NCBI RefSeq assembly: GCF_002902845.1
Contig: NZ_PPTF01000107.1
Location: 20,688-84,687, forward strand
DNA: 64,000 nucleotides
Direction: 5' to 3'
Source: Chromobacterium sinusclupearum
Lineage (GTDB): Bacteria; Pseudomonadota; Gammaproteobacteria; Burkholderiales; Chromobacteriaceae
This document shows positions 1 through 7,696 of this stretch, piece by piece (within the stretch, counting starts at the first letter, position 1; each line of letters opens with the position of its first letter). The position numbers and the translations under genes were made by a program. The notes beneath the pieces are model-generated. The model did not search any database. It was not told the DNA's origin and was given only the letters and a program-made list of their open reading frames with translations.

Positions 1-336
1 TCCGGCGGCAGCGCCAATTGGGCGGTAGGTTGGATCGTGACGACGGGCACCAGTTGCGCCAACGGCAGCAACGGCACCGTGTTGCGCAAGCAAAAGGCTT
101 TCAGCAGCAAGGATACGGCCAATTACACCAATCTCGCCTCGCCGCCGGTGGCCGGCACCACGCCGTTCTGCTTCAACCGGATGGGTTACGCCGCATCGGC
201 CAATACCGGCAAGGTGGTGATTCGCAGCACCAGCAATACCAGCGCCACGCCATACTGCGTCATCGTTGAGGCCTCAGGCCATCCGCTGAGCCTGCGCGGC
301 GGCCAGACCAGTCCATCGGGAATGACATGTCCATGA
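1..336 (+). CDS. GspH/FimT-family minor pilin, C-terminal part (5' end outside window)
   Basis: The reading frame is open from the first base and ends at the TGA at 334-336. The visible part begins with a segment like NWAVGWIVTT, typical of the beta-sheet region of FimT/FimU/GspH pseudopilins, and has several cysteines that could form the usual C-terminal disulfide. The N-terminal prepilin peptide lies upstream and cannot be seen. It is directly followed by pilV, pilW, pilX, pilY1 and a pilE-like gene, the standard order of a minor-pilin operon, so it probably primes type IV pilus assembly in the inner membrane and periplasm. FimT and FimU cannot be told apart from this fragment. Confidence 0.8.
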   Translation, partial: SGGSANWAVGWIVTTGTSCANGSNGTVLRKQKAFSSKDTANYTNLASPPVAGTTPFCFNRMGYAASANTGKVVIRSTSNTSATPYCVIVEASGHPLSLRGGQTSPSGMTCP

Positions 337-869
337 ATACGTTTGCTTCGTTTCGCCAAAGCGGGGTCAGCATGCTGGAAGTGCTGGTGGCGCTGGTGGT
401 GATTTCGCTGGGTCTGCTCGGCATCGCCGGCATGCAAGCGGCGGCCATCAACAATACCAATATCGCCCGCAGCCGCAGCATCGGCGCCATCGCCGCGGAA
501 AGCATGGCCGCGGCGATGCACGCCAATAACGCCTACTGGACCGCCTTGTCGTCAGCAAACAGCAATAGCTGGACCGTCACTGCCAGCGGCGTCACAGGCA
601 CACCGTCTCTGACCCAAACCGTAAACTGCTCCGCTTCGGGCAGCAACTGCTCTGCCGCCAACATGGCCGCCTACGACACGACCCAATGGGGCAGCGGCAT
701 GCTGGGCACGCTGCCGAACGGCCAAGGGCAAATCGCCTGCACCACGTCGGCGCCGACCACCTGCACCATCACGGTCTCCTGGCAGGAGAAGCAATCCAAG
801 GTCAACGCCGCGACGATGACCGCCCCGGCCACCGCCAGCGCCACGTATCAGATGGTGGTGATCCCATGA
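327..869 (+). CDS. pilV: Type IV pilus minor pilin PilV
   Basis: This 180-residue protein has a class III prepilin leader ending SG before VSMLEVLVAL, with Glu5 of the mature form present, followed by a long hydrophobic helix. That is the PilV arrangement. It should be cleaved and methylated by PilD and enter the minor-pilin complex at the pilus base or tip. It overlaps the upstream stop codon, implying translational coupling. An ATG at 333 forms an exact ATGA overlap and is the alternative start, but the purine-rich GGGA near 318 is better spaced for 327. Family assignment is firm from the N-terminus and gene order. Confidence 0.88.
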   Translation: MSMNTFASFRQSGVSMLEVLVALVVISLGLLGIAGMQAAAINNTNIARSRSIGAIAAESMAAAMHANNAYWTALSSANSNSWTVTASGVTGTPSLTQTVNCSASGSNCSAANMAAYDTTQWGSGMLGTLPNGQGQIACTTSAPTTCTITVSWQEKQSKVNAATMTAPATASATYQMVVIP

Positions 870-1564
870 GACAACCCAAGCAAACCGGCAGCGGCCTGGT
901 GGAAGTCATGGTCGCCATCACCATCGGCTTGCTGCTGCTCAGCGTGCTGGTGATGATCTTCACTTCGACCAAGCTGGCGCAAAGCAACCAGAGCGGGCTG
1001 ACGCGACTGCAGGACAACCAGCGCACGGCCATGACGATGATCAACACCATCGTGCAATCGGCCGGCTACTACCCAAGCCCGCAAACCCAGGGCGTCACCG
1101 ATGCGCTGCCAGCGTCCGGCGTGTTCGCCGCCGGCCAATCGATCACCGGCACATCGGGCACCAGCAACGCATCGGACACCCTGACCGTACGCTTCGCCAC
1201 CGCACCGGGCGACGGCATACTCAACTGCAACGGCACCTCAAACACCGGCAGCAGCAACACCATCTACATCAATCAGTTCGCCGTCAATAACAACCAGCTG
1301 ACCTGCGCGCTGAACGGCGGCACCGCCCAGCCCTTGGTGGACGGCGTCAGCAACATGACCGTGCTATACGGCGTGGACACCAATGGCAACGGGTCGGTCA
1401 ACCAGTACTTCAGCGCCAGCGCGCTGCCGGCCGGGGCCGCCGTGCGCTCGGTCAAGGTCACGCTGACCATGGTCAACCCTATCGCCAACCAGGTGCAGGT
1501 AGCGACTCAGGGTACAAATTCTCTGACCGTATCCTGGGTCATCGGGGTGATGAATCAGCTATGA
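866..1564 (+). CDS. pilW: Type IV pilus minor pilin PilW
   Basis: This is a 232-residue prepilin-like protein. A short basic leader ends in GSG before LVEVMVAITIGLLLL, a type III signal with the conserved Glu. The start at 866 overlaps the pilV stop as ATGA, so the longer frame upstream is not coding. The C-terminal part is rich in Ser, Thr, Asn and Gly, as expected for a PilW head domain. In related systems PilW joins PilV and PilX in the PilY1-containing tip and priming complex. Position between pilV and pilX supports the call. Confidence 0.88.
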   Translation: MRQPKQTGSGLVEVMVAITIGLLLLSVLVMIFTSTKLAQSNQSGLTRLQDNQRTAMTMINTIVQSAGYYPSPQTQGVTDALPASGVFAAGQSITGTSGTSNASDTLTVRFATAPGDGILNCNGTSNTGSSNTIYINQFAVNNNQLTCALNGGTAQPLVDGVSNMTVLYGVDTNGNGSVNQYFSASALPAGAAVRSVKVTLTMVNPIANQVQVATQGTNSLTVSWVIGVMNQL

Positions 1565-2094
1565 AACAACCCTCTAACGCACGAGCAAGACAACATGGCT
1601 TCACGCTGATCGCCGCGCTGATGATCTTGATCGTCATCACCATCATCGGCCTGGCCATGATGCGCGGCGTGGGGCTGCAGGGACGCATGGCGGGCAACTT
1701 CCGCGAAAAAGGCCGCGCCTTCGAAGCCGCGCAGGCCAGCATCGACTATGCGGAATGGTGGCTGCTGCAAAATAACAATTCGGACCCTTCTCAGGCCACA
1801 AATTGCAGCGCGACGCAGACCTCGCTCGCCCTTTGCAGCAACGCGATCGCTGCCACCACGACCCCCTGGACAAATGCTGGCTACAGCTACGCGCTGACCG
1901 CCAACGCCCCAAGCATCAGCGCCGCATTTGCCCAGCCACCGCAGATTTACATACAGTACCTGGGGCTCAATAGCGCCGGCAATGGGGTGCTGTACCAGAT
2001 CAACACCTTGGGCTATGGCGGCAACACGAGCTCCCTCGTGGTCTTGCAAAGCACCTACACGCTGTACTCCGGCGTCAAAAACCTGGGGAAATGA
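1561..2094 (+). CDS. pilX: Type IV pilus minor pilin PilX
   Basis: The 177-residue product starts with a basic leader and HGFTLIAALMILIVITIIGLAMM. This is the PilX N-terminal form, which has Ala rather than Glu close to position 5 and a long hydrophobic stretch, followed by GLQGRMAGNFREKGRAFEAAQA, the characteristic PilX region. The start overlaps the pilW stop (ATGA at 1561-1564) and its own stop overlaps pilY1, so the operon is tightly coupled. In Pseudomonas and Neisseria relatives this protein acts with PilY1 in assembly initiation and adhesion. Confidence 0.88.
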   Translation: MKQPSNARARQHGFTLIAALMILIVITIIGLAMMRGVGLQGRMAGNFREKGRAFEAAQASIDYAEWWLLQNNNSDPSQATNCSATQTSLALCSNAIAATTTPWTNAGYSYALTANAPSISAAFAQPPQIYIQYLGLNSAGNGVLYQINTLGYGGNTSSLVVLQSTYTLYSGVKNLGK

Positions 2095-5000
2095 CGATGA
2101 AACACGTCTCGCGCTTTCCTGCCTCCCGCACCGCGCTCAGTCTGCTCCTGGCCGCGCTATGGCCCATTCCCGCCCACGCCATCGTGGTGGGCGACAACTT
2201 CACTGGAGGCAGCGCGCAGCTCAGCTGGAAAGTGTTCGGCGGCGCCTGCATGACAGCGGGCAACGGCAGCGGCTCGATTCCGGCCTGCGGCACCAGGGAC
2301 CCAAGCGGCAATGCCCAGGTAGGCGGCTACAACGGCAGCATGCCGGACAGCAGTGGCAATGGCGCGCTGCGCCTGACCAACAGCGCCAACTCCCAATCCG
2401 GCGCCATCATTTACAACAGCCTGTTCCCATCCACCAGCGGCCTGCAAGCTACTTTTACCACTTACACCTACGGCGGCGACTCCGGCGGCCCTGCCCGCAA
2501 CGGCGCCGACGGCATGAGCTTCTTCCTGCTCACCGCCATTCCGAATGCGGTGGGATCGTTCGGCGGCAGCCTGGGCTACAGCTGCTCCAACAACAGCTAT
2601 AACGCGCCCTACAACGGCATCATCGGCGGCTTTCTCGGCCTGGGCATGGACGAGTACGGCAATTTCCCCAATGCCGGCGACAACACTTCCACCGGTCCCG
2701 GCCAGATTCCGCAAAACATATCGCTGCGCGGCTCGGGCTCGGTCGCGGCCAACGCCCCAGGCGTGCTCAGCAATGTCTCCTATGCAGGCACTATCCAGTC
2801 GGTATGTCAGTCCGGCAAATATAATGGCAATAGCGTTCCAAACTACCCCTTGATCAGCATTCCCGGGGCGCCCAGCGGCGTTTACCGGCTGCCCAGCAAC
2901 CAGCCCATGGCCAAAGAGAGCACGACCTCTCGCAGCCAGGCAGTACCCATCAGCTACAAACTGAAAATCACGCCTAACAACCTGTTGAGCCTGTCCTACA
3001 GCTACAACAACGGCGCCTATGTCAATGTAATTTCCGGCTTCGACATCAACACCACCGGCACCAGCGGCGCCCTGCCCACCAACCTGACTTTCGGCTTTGC
3101 CGGCTCCACTGGCGGCAGCCGCAATGTGCACGAAATCGCCTGCTTCCAAGTGCAGCCGTTTACCCAGTCCGCCAGTTCCAGCGGCCTGAACAGCCAGCCA
3201 ACCAGTCTGGTCAAGACCGGCACACAGCAATATGTCGCCAGCTACCACCCGGACAACTGGTGGGGCGAGGTGGCCTCATACGCGCTGCTGGCGAATAGCA
3301 CGACCGGCAAGGTCACCGTCTCCAGCACGGCTACCTGGGACGCCTCCTGCGTCTTGACAGGCGGCAATTGCAGCGCCACCGGCATCAACAATATGACGGC
3401 GCAGAGCAGCCGCGCCATTCTGAGCTGGAACGGCCTGTCAGGCAGCCAGGGGGCCGGCATCGCCCTGCAGTGGGCCAATCTATCCAACGCCCAGAAAACT
3501 GCGCTCAATACCGACGGCAATGGCAATGCAGACAGCAACGGCTCGGCTCGCATCGCCTATTTGCGCGGCGACCGCAGCAATGAGGTGAACTCGCAGGCTC
3601 AAGGTCTGTTCCGCGCGCGCGACAGCGTGCTGGGCGACATCGTCAACAGCAGCCCGATATGGGTAGGGGCCCCGCAGAACAAATACCCGGATGCCTGGGT
3701 GGACAAGCTCAATGCCAGCGCCACCATGCAGGAAAACGCCAGCAACGGCCAGGCTTACAGCGCCTACAAGAGCAGCAACGCCACCCGCGCCAACATCATC
3801 TACAACGGCGGCAACGACGGCATGCTGCACGGCTACCGCAGCGGGGCCAACGACAGCAGCGGCAACTACAGCACCTCAACCACGCCTAACGATGGCCAGG
3901 AGGTGATCGCCTACGTGCCCAATGCCGTGTTGGCCAATCTTCCGCAATACAGCAACCCCACCTATGCCCACCAATACTATGTGGACGCCACGCCCGTGGC
4001 GGACGACCTGTACTACAACAACAGCTGGCACACCTGGCTGGTGGGCGGCCTGGGCGCCGGCGGACAGGCACTGTACATGCTGGACGTGACCAATCCGGCC
4101 AATTTCTCTGAGAACACCCCGACGAGCGTGGTCATCAGCGAGGTCGACTCCAGCAACCTCAGCTGCCAGAACAGCAGCACCTGCAAGCAAAATCTGGGCT
4201 ATACCTTCGGCACGCCGGTGATCACCCGTTTCCATAACGGCTCATGGGGCGTGATTTTCGGCAACGGCTACGGCAGCGCCAATGGCCGCGCCGTGCTGTT
4301 CATCATGCTGGTGGACAGCAGCGGCAATCGCACGTTCTATCAATTGGACACCGGCAGCGGCCCCAGCAACGACCCCTCCGGCGGCGGCAACAGCAACGGC
4401 ATTTACTACGCCACCGCGGTGGACCTGGACGGCGACAACATCACCGACTACATCTATGCCGGCGACCTGTTCGGCAATGTCTGGCGTTTTGACGTCACCA
4501 ACAGCAATCCCTCCAGCTGGAGCGTCTCCCAATACGGCACCGGCGCCGCCGCGCCGCTGTTCACCACCCAATACACCTATTGCAGCAACAGCCAGGTCAG
4601 CGCCGGCACCTGCACGCGCAGCCTGCAACCCATTACCAGCAAGCTGCTGGTATCGTCCATCCCCGCAGGCGGCACCAATCCGAATGTGCTGGTCAGCTTT
4701 GGCACCGGGCAAAAAATCCCCTTTACCACCTCCTCTGCCGACATCTACGCCAGCGGCACGCAAAGCCTGTACGGAGTGTGGGATTGGGACATGAGCCGTT
4801 GGCCGAGCTACAATTCGATCACCGTCAGCGGCGGCCAGACGCTCAGGCCCAGCAACCTGACAACTCAAACCGTCACAGGCTCTTACAACTCGACGCTAGG
4901 CAGCGTGCAAGGCTACCGCTCGCTGTCCAACAACACGGTGTGCTGGCAGGGCGGCAGCGCTTGCGCCACCAACAACAACAGCTATGGTTGGAAGCTGAAT

Positions 5001-5390
5001 CTGCCCGGCAGCGGCGAACAGGTGGTCTACAACCCGGTCAATGTATTCGGCACCATGACGGTCAACACCACCATCCCGCCCAACACGAATCCGGCTTCCT
5101 GCACCGTCAGCGCCGCCACCAGTTTTTCCATGTCGCCGAACATCCGCACGGGCGGCGCCACCCGCACCTCGTTCTACTCCAACGATGCGGGCAACTTCAC
5201 CGGCGTCAGCAACAATGTCATCAATGGCATTGCCGTGAATATGGTCGGCAGCGCCAACGTGGTCAGCTACCAGAACAATTTCTTCATCATCGGCAGCAGC
5301 GGCAGCGGCGGCCCGGTGGCCACCCCCCCGCAAATCAACCCAGCCGCGTTCGATCTGCACACCCGGCTGAACTGGATAGAATTGCGCTGA
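2091..5390 (+). CDS. pilY1: PilY1-type pilus tip adhesin with L-type-lectin-like N-terminal region
   Basis: This 1099-residue exported protein has a signal peptide ending near AHA. Residues about 128-200 contain GADGMSFFL (138-146) and GGFLGLGMDEYGNF, which match the conserved ADG-x-x-F-F-L and GLG-x-D-x-Y-G-N signatures of legume/L-type lectins. The C-terminal half is the PilY1 beta-propeller; its calcium loop DLDGDNITD lies at residues 778-786 and is followed by GDLFGNVWRFD, a PilY1 hallmark. PilY1 sits at the pilus tip, needs calcium for retraction control, and mediates surface contact. It overlaps pilX (start 2091, with a second ATG at 2097). The lectin-like region is my inference from motif order; the PilY1 call is firm. 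Confidence 0.9.
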   Translation: MTMKHVSRFPASRTALSLLLAALWPIPAHAIVVGDNFTGGSAQLSWKVFGGACMTAGNGSGSIPACGTRDPSGNAQVGGYNGSMPDSSGNGALRLTNSANSQSGAIIYNSLFPSTSGLQATFTTYTYGGDSGGPARNGADGMSFFLLTAIPNAVGSFGGSLGYSCSNNSYNAPYNGIIGGFLGLGMDEYGNFPNAGDNTSTGPGQIPQNISLRGSGSVAANAPGVLSNVSYAGTIQSVCQSGKYNGNSVPNYPLISIPGAPSGVYRLPSNQPMAKESTTSRSQAVPISYKLKITPNNLLSLSYSYNNGAYVNVISGFDINTTGTSGALPTNLTFGFAGSTGGSRNVHEIACFQVQPFTQSASSSGLNSQPTSLVKTGTQQYVASYHPDNWWGEVASYALLANSTTGKVTVSSTATWDASCVLTGGNCSATGINNMTAQSSRAILSWNGLSGSQGAGIALQWANLSNAQKTALNTDGNGNADSNGSARIAYLRGDRSNEVNSQAQGLFRARDSVLGDIVNSSPIWVGAPQNKYPDAWVDKLNASATMQENASNGQAYSAYKSSNATRANIIYNGGNDGMLHGYRSGANDSSGNYSTSTTPNDGQEVIAYVPNAVLANLPQYSNPTYAHQYYVDATPVADDLYYNNSWHTWLVGGLGAGGQALYMLDVTNPANFSENTPTSVVISEVDSSNLSCQNSSTCKQNLGYTFGTPVITRFHNGSWGVIFGNGYGSANGRAVLFIMLVDSSGNRTFYQLDTGSGPSNDPSGGGNSNGIYYATAVDLDGDNITDYIYAGDLFGNVWRFDVTNSNPSSWSVSQYGTGAAAPLFTTQYTYCSNSQVSAGTCTRSLQPITSKLLVSSIPAGGTNPNVLVSFGTGQKIPFTTSSADIYASGTQSLYGVWDWDMSRWPSYNSITVSGGQTLRPSNLTTQTVTGSYNSTLGSVQGYRSLSNNTVCWQGGSACATNNNSYGWKLNLPGSGEQVVYNPVNVFGTMTVNTTIPPNTNPASCTVSAATSFSMSPNIRTGGATRTSFYSNDAGNFTGVSNNVINGIAVNMVGSANVVSYQNNFFIIGSSGSGGPVATPPQINPAAFDLHTRLNWIELR

Positions 5391-5413
5391 AACGGCACAA
5401 GGAAACACATCGT

Positions 5414-5854
5414 ATGCGGCACCCGCAAAAACACAGCGGCTTTTCCCTGATCGAACTTGTCATCGCCATGGCAGTGCTGGCCATCCTGGTCGGCGTCGCC
5501 GTGCCCGCTTACACCAGCTTCATCCAGCAGTCCAACCGCAGCACGGCCAAAACCGCGCTGCAGGATCTGGCCACGCGCCAGGAAAGCTATTACACGCTGA
5601 ACAATACCTACGCCAGCCAGCTCACTTCGCTGAACTACGCCAGCGGCACGGTCTACGTGCCGGGCGGCGGCAACAATCTGTACGCGTTATCCATCGCTAG
5701 CGCCACGGCATCGCTCTTCATTTTGCAAGCCGTGCCCCAAGGCGCGCAGGCCAAGGACACCAGCTGCTATACCTATCAGCTGGATAATCAGGGCAATCAA
5801 AGCAATCTGACGGCCAGCAATGCGGTGATCGCGACACCCAACAGCTGCTGGTGA
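5414..5854 (+). CDS. pilE: PilE-like type IV pilin
   Basis: This 146-residue prepilin has the leader MRHPQKHSG before FSLIELVIAMAVLAILVGVAVPAY, a textbook class IVa pilin N-terminus with Glu5. Two cysteines near the C-terminus (TSCYTY and the terminal SCW) probably form the D-region disulfide. The ATG at 5414 is the only start that gives a normal leader; the frame stays open far upstream only because it runs antiparallel-free through pilY1. It closes the minor-pilin operon, like PilE of the fimU-pilVWXY1Y2E cluster, so it is more likely a minor pilin than the major subunit. Confidence 0.88.
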   Translation: MRHPQKHSGFSLIELVIAMAVLAILVGVAVPAYTSFIQQSNRSTAKTALQDLATRQESYYTLNNTYASQLTSLNYASGTVYVPGGGNNLYALSIASATASLFILQAVPQGAQAKDTSCYTYQLDNQGNQSNLTASNAVIATPNSCW

Positions 5855-5865
5855 CACCACAACAA

Positions 5866-5890
5866 AAACGGCGCCCACTGGGCGCCGTTT
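5866..5890. terminator. Bidirectional terminator between pilE and the ACBP gene
   Basis: A perfect 11-bp stem (AAACGGCGCCC paired with GGGCGCCGTTT) with a 3-nt loop sits between the convergent genes. The A and T ends give a U-run in both directions, so it should serve both operons. Confidence 0.85.
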
Positions 5891-5910
5891 CACATGGCAG
5901 GCAAGCAGGC

Positions 5911-6171
5911 TCAGTCGGCCAGCAGCTTGTTCACCACGTCAATATACTCTTGCATCGCGGCATCGGCAGACTTGCCCTTCAGCTTTTCCCAGGCGTCGAA
6001 CTTGGCGCGGTTGATGAAGTCCATCATGCCCGGGCGCTCGCCGCTGGCGTCGCCGTCGGTGGCTTGCTTGTACAGCGCGTACAGTTGCAGCAGGGTCTGG
6101 TTGTCCGGACGCTCGGACAGGGTTTTCACATCGGCCTGGGCCTGGGTAAACAGGGTCTGCAGATCAGACAT
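5911..6171 (-). CDS. Acyl-CoA-binding protein
   Basis: An 86-residue cytosolic protein of the ACBP family, the usual length. The helix-2 signature LYALYKQAT and the helix-3 signature AKFDAWEKLKGKS are present. Residues equivalent to the bovine acyl-CoA contacts can be seen: Tyr31, Tyr34, Lys35, Lys57 and Tyr76. It is expected to bind medium- and long-chain acyl-CoA with high affinity and buffer or shuttle it. ACBP is mainly eukaryotic and appears in a minority of bacteria, including several beta-proteobacteria. It is a single gene between a terminator and a TonB-like gene. Confidence 0.92.
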   Translation of the reverse strand: MSDLQTLFTQAQADVKTLSERPDNQTLLQLYALYKQATDGDASGERPGMMDFINRAKFDAWEKLKGKSADAAMQEYIDVVNKLLAD

Positions 6172-6195
6172 GGCGTTTCCTTTGTCGATGAATCC

Positions 6196-6244
6196 GGGGC
6201 GGTTGTCCGCCCCTGTGGTGTTAGCCCCCCGGCATGCGCCGGGA
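6196..6244 (-). terminator. Two GC-rich hairpins downstream of the TonB-like gene
   Basis: Two inverted repeats lie side by side: GGGGCGG/CCGCCCC at 6196-6213 and CCCGGC/GCCGGG at about 6229-6244. Neither has a convincing U-run on the minus strand, so this is either a weak terminator or an mRNA-end hairpin. Confidence 0.35.
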
Positions 6245-6270
6245 CGGTGGACAATTTAGCATGAAGCGTT

Positions 6271-6894
6271 TCAGCGCGACAGTGCCGGCGCAGGCATGGC
6301 GTCAGCTTGCGGCTCTATGCGTATCCGTTTGTAGCTTTTGACCGGACGGCCATCCTTGATGCCCGGCTGATACCAGGCGGCATGGAAAGCCGGGGCGATG
6401 GCGTCGGCCAAGGGCTTGGGCGCCTCGCCCTCGAAACGCACCGCGTCCACCTGTCCGGTCTCGCTGATGAAGACCAGCAGCGTCAACGGCTGCTGCGGGC
6501 CACTCCAGGCCACATCGGGCAAGGTGATGGCGCTGCGCTCTTCCGCCAGCCGCTCCAGCTCGCGCGCCGGATAATAGATGTCCGCGCCCAAACGCAAACG
6601 GTCCCCTTCCGCGGACAGTTTTTGCTGTGTCGCGCCTGCCGGCGCGGAAGCGGAGGACTGCGGCGGCGCCAATACAGGGGCGGGAATGGAGACGCGCTCG
6701 CGCAATGCCGCGGCATTCTCCAACGCAGGCGCGGCCGCGGCGCGAACCCGAACGGTCAGCGCATCCGTCGCGCCGCCATTCGGCTGTCCCGGCCGCAGCG
6801 GCAGCCACAGCAATGCGGCATGCGCCAGCATGGACAGCCACAGCGCCAGCAGCAGCTTTTCCGCCATGTTCCAGGACCGCAGCCTGATTCTCAC
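6271..6894 (-). CDS. TonB C-terminal-domain protein (energy-transducer-like)
   Basis: This 207-residue protein has a short cytoplasmic N-terminus, one membrane segment (about residues 13-33), an Ala/Pro-rich periplasmic linker and a C-terminal beta-alpha-beta region (PLTLLVFISETGQVDAVRFEG, then AAWYQPGIKDGRPVKSYKRIRIE). The last part matches the TonB C-terminal fold, including a YQPG-like element. No exbB or exbD is next to it, and the linker is shorter and poorer in Pro-Lys repeats than in classical TonB. It may therefore be an accessory TonB or a periplasmic TonB-fold protein. An internal ATG at 6867 is an alternative start. Confidence 0.7.
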   Translation of the reverse strand: MRIRLRSWNMAEKLLLALWLSMLAHAALLWLPLRPGQPNGGATDALTVRVRAAAAPALENAAALRERVSIPAPVLAPPQSSASAPAGATQQKLSAEGDRLRLGADIYYPARELERLAEERSAITLPDVAWSGPQQPLTLLVFISETGQVDAVRFEGEAPKPLADAIAPAFHAAWYQPGIKDGRPVKSYKRIRIEPQADAMPAPALSR

Positions 6895-6937
6895 AACCGT
6901 CGCTCCGCCCCTGAAAACACAGCCGATCAGAACAGAT

Positions 6938-7672
6938 TTACTTGGCGCTCAGCAGCTGCTCGATATCGCTGCCGTCGATCGCGCCCGGCACCAGGCGGCC
7001 GTTCGGGAAGATCAGCGCAGGCGTGCCGGTGACGCCCAGCTTCTCGCCCAAGGCCTGGATCTTGTCCAGCGCCGAGGTATCGCAGTTGTCCGGGCCGGTC
7101 AGCGGCTTGCCGTCGCGCATGAAGGCGGTCCAGGTGCCTACCTTATCGGTCGAGCACCAGATCTGCTTGGACTTGCGCATCGCGTCCGGATGCAATTGGG
7201 TCAGCGGGTACAGGAAGGTGTAGATGGTGACGTTGTCGATATCCTTCAGGCTCTCGCGCTCCAGTTTCTTGCAGAACGGGCAATCCGGATCGGTGAAAAC
7301 CGCCATCTTGCGCTCGCCTTTGCCGCGCACGTCCTTGAAGGCGTATTCGAGCGGCAGCGAGTTGAAGTCTACCTTGGACAGCTCGGCCATCTTCTTCTCG
7401 GTCAGGCTTTCCTTGTTCTTGGTGTCGATCAGGTCGCCGACGAACAGATAGCTGGCGTCGCTATTGGTGTACACCACCTGCTTGCCTTCCACCACCAGCT
7501 CATAAATGCCCTTGACCGGGGTGGCGCTGACGCTCTTGACCTGCTTATTGGGAAAATGGCTGAGGAAAGCCTTCTTCACATCGTCCAGATTGCCGCCGGC
7601 AGCCTGCGAGCAGGCCGCCAGGGACATCAGCATGGAGCTGGCCAGCGCCAGCGACTTCAATTTGGTTTTCAT
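6938..7672 (-). CDS. dsbC: Thiol:disulfide interchange protein DsbC, possibly lipidated
   Basis: A 244-residue periplasmic disulfide isomerase. It shows the N-terminal dimerisation domain (about 28-85), a linker helix, and the thioredoxin-fold domain with CPFC at 131-134, the cis-proline loop in GVTGTPALIF, and a second Cys pair. DsbC corrects wrong disulfides and is kept reduced by DsbD. The signal sequence ends SLAAC at residue 21, which satisfies a lipobox (L-A-A-C), so the protein may be anchored to a membrane. Neisseria homologues have a similar LLAC. Cleavage by signal peptidase I after SQA is the alternative. Confidence 0.92.
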   Translation of the reverse strand: MKTKLKSLALASSMLMSLAACSQAAGGNLDDVKKAFLSHFPNKQVKSVSATPVKGIYELVVEGKQVVYTNSDASYLFVGDLIDTKNKESLTEKKMAELSKVDFNSLPLEYAFKDVRGKGERKMAVFTDPDCPFCKKLERESLKDIDNVTIYTFLYPLTQLHPDAMRKSKQIWCSTDKVGTWTAFMRDGKPLTGPDNCDTSALDKIQALGEKLGVTGTPALIFPNGRLVPGAIDGSDIEQLLSAK

Positions 7673-7696
7673 CAGCTAAGGTGTCCTTGTGGGAAT

